Positions 6,736 to 10,547 of a stretch of DNA of 10,547 bases are shown here, one piece after another. Each line of letters starts with the position of its first letter. The first letter of the stretch is position 1. This DNA comes from an uncultured Oscillospiraceae bacterium (GTDB lineage: Bacteria; Bacillota; Clostridia; Oscillospirales; Oscillospiraceae). The notes beneath the pieces are model-generated. The model saw only the letters and a list, made by a program, of their open reading frames with translations, was not told the DNA's origin and made no database searches. Both the position numbers and the translations under genes were made by a program. The stretch is taken from assembly GCA_900763705.1 (NCBI GenBank), contig CAAFLG010000040.1, positions 1 through 10,547 of the forward strand. Direction: 5' to 3'.

Positions 6736-6915
6736 CTAAAATCTGCGCAAACAGCCGATGCCGCAGACGATGAGAAGAAACGCGACCAGAAACATCAGCG
6801 CCCCCACCGGGAAAACGGCTGCGACGAAAATGCCGAGCCCCAGCGCCAGGGCGCACAGTCCCGCGCAGCGCCACGGGCCGAAACCGGGCGGACGCGGCCC
6901 AAAGCCGGAATACAT
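6736..6915 (-). CDS. Small two-helix membrane protein heading the spoVM operon
   Basis: A 59-aa open frame (ATG 6915, TAG 6736) that I do not recognise. The N-terminus, residues 1-16, is rich in Gly and Pro (MYSGFGPRPPGFGPWR). Two hydrophobic segments follow, about 17-35 and 37-54, joined by a tight Phe-Pro-Val-Gly turn, and the protein ends in LRRF, so it looks like a membrane hairpin. Cysteines sit in matching CX3C pairs at the outer ends of the two helices (Cys17/Cys21 in CAGLC and Cys51/Cys55 in CGIGC). A purine-rich GGGGGAGAAG site lies just before the ATG (about 6920-6930). Its stop is 14 bp from the spoVM start and provides part of the spoVM ribosome binding site, so the two are co-transcribed and probably translationally coupled. 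By context it is likely a mother-cell sporulation protein at the forespore membrane; its function is unknown. Confidence 0.75.
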   Translation of the reverse strand: MYSGFGPRPPGFGPWRCAGLCALALGLGIFVAAVFPVGALMFLVAFLLIVCGIGCLRRF

Positions 6916-6954
6916 GGCTCTTCTCCCCCTCTCTTTTCGGCGTCTGCCTGTTCC

Positions 6955-6981
6955 ATTCTATACAAAAGCGCCGCTTTCGTT
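6955..6981 (-). promoter_or_regulatory. Tentative mother-cell promoter for the spoVM operon
   Basis: On the minus strand TATAGAAT (6955-6962) resembles the -10 of mother-cell sigma factors (CATAnnnT) and lies 40 bp before the 59-aa gene. An AAC (6979-6981), 16 bp upstream of it, fits a sigma-K type -35; a sigma-E -35 (ATA) is not evident although sigma-E would be expected for spoVM and spoIVA. The spacer is a palindrome, AAAGCG-C-CGCTTT (6965-6977), which could be an operator or chance. Assignment is weak. Confidence 0.25.
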
Positions 6982-7033
6982 CCTGCTCCACCGCGGCAAA
7001 GCGCCAAAGTTTCCCCACGCGTTTTGGAGGTCC

Positions 7034-7061
7034 TTGACATTTTTTCCCCCTCGTGTAATAT
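7034..7061 (+). promoter_or_regulatory. Sigma-A promoter of the aminotransferase gene
   Basis: A perfect -35 TTGACA (7034-7039) is followed after 16 bp by TAATAT (7056-7061) as -10; TATAAA at 7059 is an alternative at 19 bp. The predicted leader is about 70 nt to the ATG at 7137, with no hairpin of note. It faces away from the spoVM operon, so 6916-7136 is a divergent control region. Confidence 0.6.
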
Positions 7062-7136
7062 AAAAGCAACTTTACTTCACGCGGCGCTGCGAGCTGATCC
7101 CCGCACTGCACGCATCGGAAAGGACGGCAAACTCCC

Positions 7137-8300
7137 ATGCAGGAAATGAGCAGCAGAAACCAGCATTTTACCGATTCGGTCATCCGCAGGATGACGCGCA
7201 TCTCCAACGAGTGCGGCGCGATCAACTTAGCGCAGGGCTTCCCCGATTTTGACCCGCCCAAGGCGATGATGGACCGGCTCGAGGTCGTGAGCCACGAAGG
7301 TCCCCACCAGTATCCCATCACGATGGGCGCACCGAACTTCCGTCAGGCCATCGCGCGCAAGTGCGGCCATTTCATGAGCCGCACCATCGATCCCGAGACC
7401 GAGATCGTCGCCACCATCGGCTCGACCGAGGCCATGGTCGACACACTTTTCGCCCTGACCAACCCCGGCGACCGCGTTGTGATGTTCTCCCCGTTTTTTG
7501 AAAATTATCGCGCCCAGACCATCATGGCCGGCTGTGAGCCGGTCTTCGTTCCCCTGAACCCGCCGACCTTCTCCTTCGACCCGAACGTGCTCGAGGACGC
7601 TTTCCGCGGCGGTGCAAAGGCCATCATCATCTGCAACCCCTCGAACCCCAGCGGCAAAGTCTTCACCGAGCAAGAGCTCAGGACCATCGCAGAGCTTTGC
7701 ATCCGCTACGATGTCTACGCCATCATGGACGAGGTGTATGAGCACATCCTCTACGACGGCCGCAAGCACATTTACATGAACAGCCTCCCCGGCATGTGGG
7801 AACGCACGGTGTCCTGCTCCTCGCTTTCCAAGACCTATTCCATCACCGGCTGGCGCCTCGGCTATGCCATCGCGCCGGAGAACATCATGACGCGCATCCG
7901 TCAGTATCACGACTTCACCACCGTCGGCTGCCCGTCTCCGCTGATGGAGGCCGCCGTCGTGGGACTCAATATGCCGCAGAGCTACTACGATGAATTCGGC
8001 GCGCACTACGCGCACATGAAGAAGATCTTCACCGAGGGCATGCGCAATATCGGCATCCCCTTCACCGATCCCGAGGGCACATACTTCGTGCTGGCTGATA
8101 TTTCCCCCTACCTCAAGAAGGGTCAGAGCGACGTTGACTTCTGCGAGCAGCTCGCACGCAAGGCGGGCGTCGGTTCGGTGCCGGGAAGCTCCTTCTTCAG
8201 TGAACCGATCAACAACATCATCCGTCTGCACTTCGCCAAGACGGACGAGACGCTCTATGAGGCGCTCGAGCGGCTCAGCCATATCAAGGATCTGATGTAA
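7137..8300 (+). CDS. Class I/II PLP-dependent aminotransferase
   Basis: A 387-aa fold-type I aminotransferase, cytoplasmic. SSLSKTYSITGWRLGY contains the Schiff-base lysine, Lys232; NPSNPSG (167-173) and DEVYEH (198-203; Asp198 pairs with the pyridine nitrogen) bind the cofactor, and IRLHFA (362-367) carries Arg363, the expected substrate carboxylate contact. The N-terminal INLAQGFPDFDPP (29-41) resembles kynurenine/glutamine aminotransferase and YbdL-type methionine aminotransferases, so an aromatic, sulfur or aspartate-type amino acid is plausible, but the substrate cannot be read from sequence. AAAGGA at 7119-7124 is 12 bases before the ATG, slightly long; a second ATG at 7146 has AGGAA directly against it and is less likely. 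The gene stands alone between its own promoter and a strong terminator, and it is divergent from the sporulation operon with no evident functional link. Confidence 0.93.
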   Translation: MQEMSSRNQHFTDSVIRRMTRISNECGAINLAQGFPDFDPPKAMMDRLEVVSHEGPHQYPITMGAPNFRQAIARKCGHFMSRTIDPETEIVATIGSTEAMVDTLFALTNPGDRVVMFSPFFENYRAQTIMAGCEPVFVPLNPPTFSFDPNVLEDAFRGGAKAIIICNPSNPSGKVFTEQELRTIAELCIRYDVYAIMDEVYEHILYDGRKHIYMNSLPGMWERTVSCSSLSKTYSITGWRLGYAIAPENIMTRIRQYHDFTTVGCPSPLMEAAVVGLNMPQSYYDEFGAHYAHMKKIFTEGMRNIGIPFTDPEGTYFVLADISPYLKKGQSDVDFCEQLARKAGVGSVPGSSFFSEPINNIIRLHFAKTDETLYEALERLSHIKDLM

Positions 8301-8314
8301 GATATTGATACGAA

Positions 8315-8348
8315 AAAAACCTCTGTTCCGATCGGAACAGAGGTTTTT
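8315..8348. terminator. Bidirectional terminator between convergent genes
   Basis: A perfect palindrome, AAAAACCTCTGTTCC (8315-8329), loop GATC, GGAACAGAGGTTTTT (8334-8348), sits between the aminotransferase stop (8300) and the ligase stop (8367). A-runs and T-runs flank the GC-rich stem on both sides, so it serves both strands. Confidence 0.92.
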
Positions 8349-8366
8349 CTATACAGCGATTTCGCT

Positions 8367-10415
8367 TTACAGCAATGATTCCATACTGATTTGTCGGTCA
8401 TCGGCAGGAGCTGCGTTCGTCTCCCCGTCCGGCCCGCCGAACTGAGAGATAAACGCATCCTCGGAAAGCACCGGAACACCCAGCTCCTTCGCCTTCTTCG
8501 CCTTCGAAGAGCCGGACTCCCCGTCGTTGCTGACAAGATATGCCGTCTTCCCCGAGACACTGCCTGCGACCTTGCCGCCCTGATGCTCAACATAGGCCTT
8601 GAAGTCGTCGCGGTTTTTGAAGGTATGCACGTCGCCTGTGATGACAAAGGTAAGCCCTTTACAAGCCCCGTCGCTTACGGCTTTCGGCGCAACATCGTCC
8701 ACTTGAAGCTCATGGTGCAAGCGCTCAAAGAGCGCGCGGTTTCCCTCGTCTGCAAACCAGTGCATAAGCGCGTTCGATCTTTCCACGCCGATGCCATCCA
8801 CATCCTCAAAGCCTTCGCCGCTCTCGATGCGCGCAAGAAAACCCTTCGTGCCGAGCGCTGCGATGAGCTTCTTGCCCGCGTCCGCGCCGATGTTCGGGAT
8901 GCAGAGCGCGAAGATGAGGTGCACGGGATCGACCTTACGACTCTTTTCGATGGCCGCCATCAGGTTGGTGCAGGACTTTTCGCCAAAGCCCTCGAGCGTG
9001 ACGATCTCGCCTGCATGGTCGCTCAGGTGGTAGAGGTCCGAAAAATCGCGCAGATAGCCGCGGTTAACGAACTCGTGCAGCGTCTGCACGGAGAGACCGT
9101 CAATGTCGAGCCCCGCCTTGCTCGCAAAGCGGACAAAGCGCTTCAAGTGCTTGGCGGGACAGTTCGGATCGGTGCAGCGCAGCGTCTTCACGCCGCTCAC
9201 CGGGCTGATGCGCACCTCAGTCGCCGCGCCGCAGACGGGACAGGTGCTCGGGACCTCATAGCTTCCCTCCGCGCGCACGACCGCGATGCACTTGGGAATG
9301 ATCTTATTCGCCTTGATGACGCGCAGCGTCGTCTTCCTGTCCGCGCCGATGCCGAGGCGCTCGAGCTCGCTCACGTTGCAAAGAGACGCCCTCGAAACGG
9401 TCGTCCCTTCAAGCTGCACAGGGTCAAAGACCGCGACCGGCGTGATGGTTGAAGCCGCGCACGACCATTCGATATGGTCGAGCACGGTCTCGGCGGAGAC
9501 GTCCGCCCATTTGTAGGCAAGGCCCGCGCGCGTCGCGTGGTGGCCCGTCACGCTGCCGGTCGCGGCGTAGTCCGTGTCGTCGTAAGTGATGACAAGGCCA
9601 TCGACGGGGATGCCCATCTCGCCGGAATCGACCTTTTTCGTCCAGCGCACGATGGCATCGGGCAGATCCTTCGCGCTCGTGCGCTCGCGCTCGACGGTCG
9701 TAAAGCCCAGCGAATCGAGGTAGTCCATGCGCGCGCCCCAGGAGCGGAGCTCCTCGTCCGTGTGGACGAGCGTGAAGGCGTTGAATGTCACGTTGCGCTC
9801 GCGCACCTTGTCGAGATTCGTCTTGTCGAGCGCCAGCGTGCCGGCAGCGAGGTTGCGGGGGTTCGCGTAGCGGTCGTCCGCGTCCTCAAGCGTGTCGTTG
9901 ATGGCCTCGAAATCCGCATAGGAGATCGTCGCCTCGCCACGCACGACGAGGTGTCCCTTGTCCGAGATCTTTGCGGGAATGGCGCGGATGGCAGCGGCCA
10001 TATAGGTGATGTTCGTGCCGACCGTGCCGTTGCCGCGCGTCAGAACGCGCGTGAGCTTTCCGCCGTCGTAGGTCGCCACAAGGGTCGAGCCGTCGAGCTT
10101 CCACGAAAGCCAGATCGCGCGCTCGCCCGCCCAGTCCTGCAATTCCTCGACCTTTTTCGTCTTGGCGAGCGAGAGCGCGGGGTACTCGTGCGCTTCCTTC
10201 TCCCCCTCGCCGTCCATTTCGTTCCCCGAATGGCTCGTCACCTGCGTGGGACTGTCGGGCCGGATATAGCCGGTCTCTTTTTCAAGAGCGGTCAGCTCGT
10301 CAAAAAGAGCGTCCCACTCGTAGTTCGTCATCTGCTCCTCCTGCCCGCCGTAGTAGGCGTCGGAGGCGGCGTTCAGCCGTGTTACGATCTCGTCGATACG
10401 AAGGTTTTTGTCCAT
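8367..10415 (-). CDS. ligA: NAD-dependent DNA ligase, divergent LigA type
   Basis: A 682-aa protein with the full LigA layout. Domain Ia comes first (LNAASDAYY to YEWDALFDEL, about 14-41). The adenylation domain follows with WKLDGS (Lys106 takes AMP), VRGE (158-161), NPRN (185-188), DGLVI (272-276) and AYKWAD (300-305). Then come an OB region (TITPVA), a four-Cys zinc finger (Cys392, Cys395, Cys414, Cys419), helix-hairpin-helix repeats (about 430-560) and a C-terminal BRCT domain (about 584-659). It seals nicks in duplex DNA using NAD+. It departs from canonical LigA: TRGDG is TRGNG (126-130), the following GED is GTN, DGVVIK is DGLVIT, the Arg expected after AAGSL is Ala195, and VGRTG before ITPVA is missing. 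Clostridia have a divergent LigA clade sharing RGNG, which this resembles. AGGA lies 7 bases before the ATG. A second ligase elsewhere is possible. Confidence 0.9.
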   Translation of the reverse strand: MDKNLRIDEIVTRLNAASDAYYGGQEEQMTNYEWDALFDELTALEKETGYIRPDSPTQVTSHSGNEMDGEGEKEAHEYPALSLAKTKKVEELQDWAGERAIWLSWKLDGSTLVATYDGGKLTRVLTRGNGTVGTNITYMAAAIRAIPAKISDKGHLVVRGEATISYADFEAINDTLEDADDRYANPRNLAAGTLALDKTNLDKVRERNVTFNAFTLVHTDEELRSWGARMDYLDSLGFTTVERERTSAKDLPDAIVRWTKKVDSGEMGIPVDGLVITYDDTDYAATGSVTGHHATRAGLAYKWADVSAETVLDHIEWSCAASTITPVAVFDPVQLEGTTVSRASLCNVSELERLGIGADRKTTLRVIKANKIIPKCIAVVRAEGSYEVPSTCPVCGAATEVRISPVSGVKTLRCTDPNCPAKHLKRFVRFASKAGLDIDGLSVQTLHEFVNRGYLRDFSDLYHLSDHAGEIVTLEGFGEKSCTNLMAAIEKSRKVDPVHLIFALCIPNIGADAGKKLIAALGTKGFLARIESGEGFEDVDGIGVERSNALMHWFADEGNRALFERLHHELQVDDVAPKAVSDGACKGLTFVITGDVHTFKNRDDFKAYVEHQGGKVAGSVSGKTAYLVSNDGESGSSKAKKAKELGVPVLSEDAFISQFGGPDGETNAAPADDRQISMESLL

Positions 10416-10481
10416 CGTGCGTTCCTGCTTTTTGGCTGAGTGTTTCGCGAATGTCGTTCATTCTTTTTTCATGATTTAATC

Positions 10482-10547
10482 TTACGCGTTCTGCTCCATG
10501 TCCGCGCCGTGGCTGAAATAAGTGTAATTGTCCGGCACGGAGCCGAC
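10482..10547 (-). CDS. C-terminal end of an unidentified gene (partial)
   Basis: The minus-strand frame open to the window edge encodes 21 residues, ending FSHGADMEQNA before a TAA at 10482. The reading frame and position, 66 bp upstream of ligA on the same strand, suggest the tail of a real gene, but 21 residues are not enough to name it. No convincing terminator separates it from ligA (only a 5-bp GAATG/CATTC repeat at 10449-10463), so ligA may be its downstream operon partner. Confidence 0.45.
   Translation of the reverse strand, partial: VGSVPDNYTYFSHGADMEQNA

Noticed and set aside
7062..7136. Possible riboswitch or leader structure before the aminotransferase
   Set aside because: The leader is only about 70 nt and shows no stable stem or terminator/antiterminator pair.
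6641..7321. A 226-codon minus-strand open frame
   Set aside because: Only its last 26 codons (spoVM) are real. The upstream part crosses the 59-aa gene in another frame, the divergent promoter region and the start of the aminotransferase, and has no family resemblance.
7227..8282. A 351-codon minus-strand open frame opposite the aminotransferase
   Set aside because: Shadow of a confident aminotransferase; no ribosome binding site or domain.
8391..9452. A 353-codon plus-strand open frame opposite the ligA 3' half
   Set aside because: Same reasoning: it is a mirror of LigA codons, rich in Arg, Ala and Val, without domains.
9474..10439. A 321-codon plus-strand open frame opposite ligA
   Set aside because: It is antisense to a clear LigA; long opposite-strand frames are expected in GC-rich coding DNA. 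No ribosome binding site or recognisable motif.

Overview
The window looks like chromosome of a GC-rich, endospore-forming member of the Firmicutes (class Clostridia; an Oscillospiraceae-like gut lineage is my best inference, not proven). The reasons are a complete spore-coat anchoring module (SpoVM, SipL, SpoIVA), the SipL type of coat protein that replaces SpoVID in Clostridia, a PPi-type phosphofructokinase, a split transketolase, strong Shine-Dalgarno sites, and GC-rich third codon positions throughout. I see no mobile element, tRNA, rRNA or CRISPR array.

Left part (1-3238, + strand): the C-terminal subunit of a split transketolase (5' end outside the window), a class II fructose-bisphosphate aldolase and a PPi-type 6-phosphofructokinase, closed by a strong hairpin terminator. 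Together they fit carbon flow through glycolysis/gluconeogenesis and the non-oxidative pentose phosphate pathway, possibly by the transaldolase-free sedoheptulose-bisphosphate route.

Middle (3240-6981, - strand): reading in the direction of transcription, a 59-aa two-helix membrane protein, spoVM (26 aa), sipL and spoIVA form one tight sporulation operon ending at a hairpin at 3508-3540. Beyond it, on the same strand, a 29-aa hydrophobic peptide gene has its own vegetative-type promoter and an excellent ribosome binding site. The three small genes at 3321-3410, 6641-6721 and 6736-6915 are short enough to be missed by standard ORF calling and are the most interesting content here. SpoVM, SpoIVA and SipL act together: SpoVM marks the forespore surface, SpoIVA polymerises on it, and SipL ties SpoIVA to the coat.

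Right part (7034-10547): a divergently transcribed PLP aminotransferase with a recognisable promoter, then a shared bidirectional terminator, then a convergent, divergent-sequence NAD-dependent DNA ligase (ligA family) on the - strand. The last 66 bases hold the C-terminal end of an unidentified gene upstream of the ligase.
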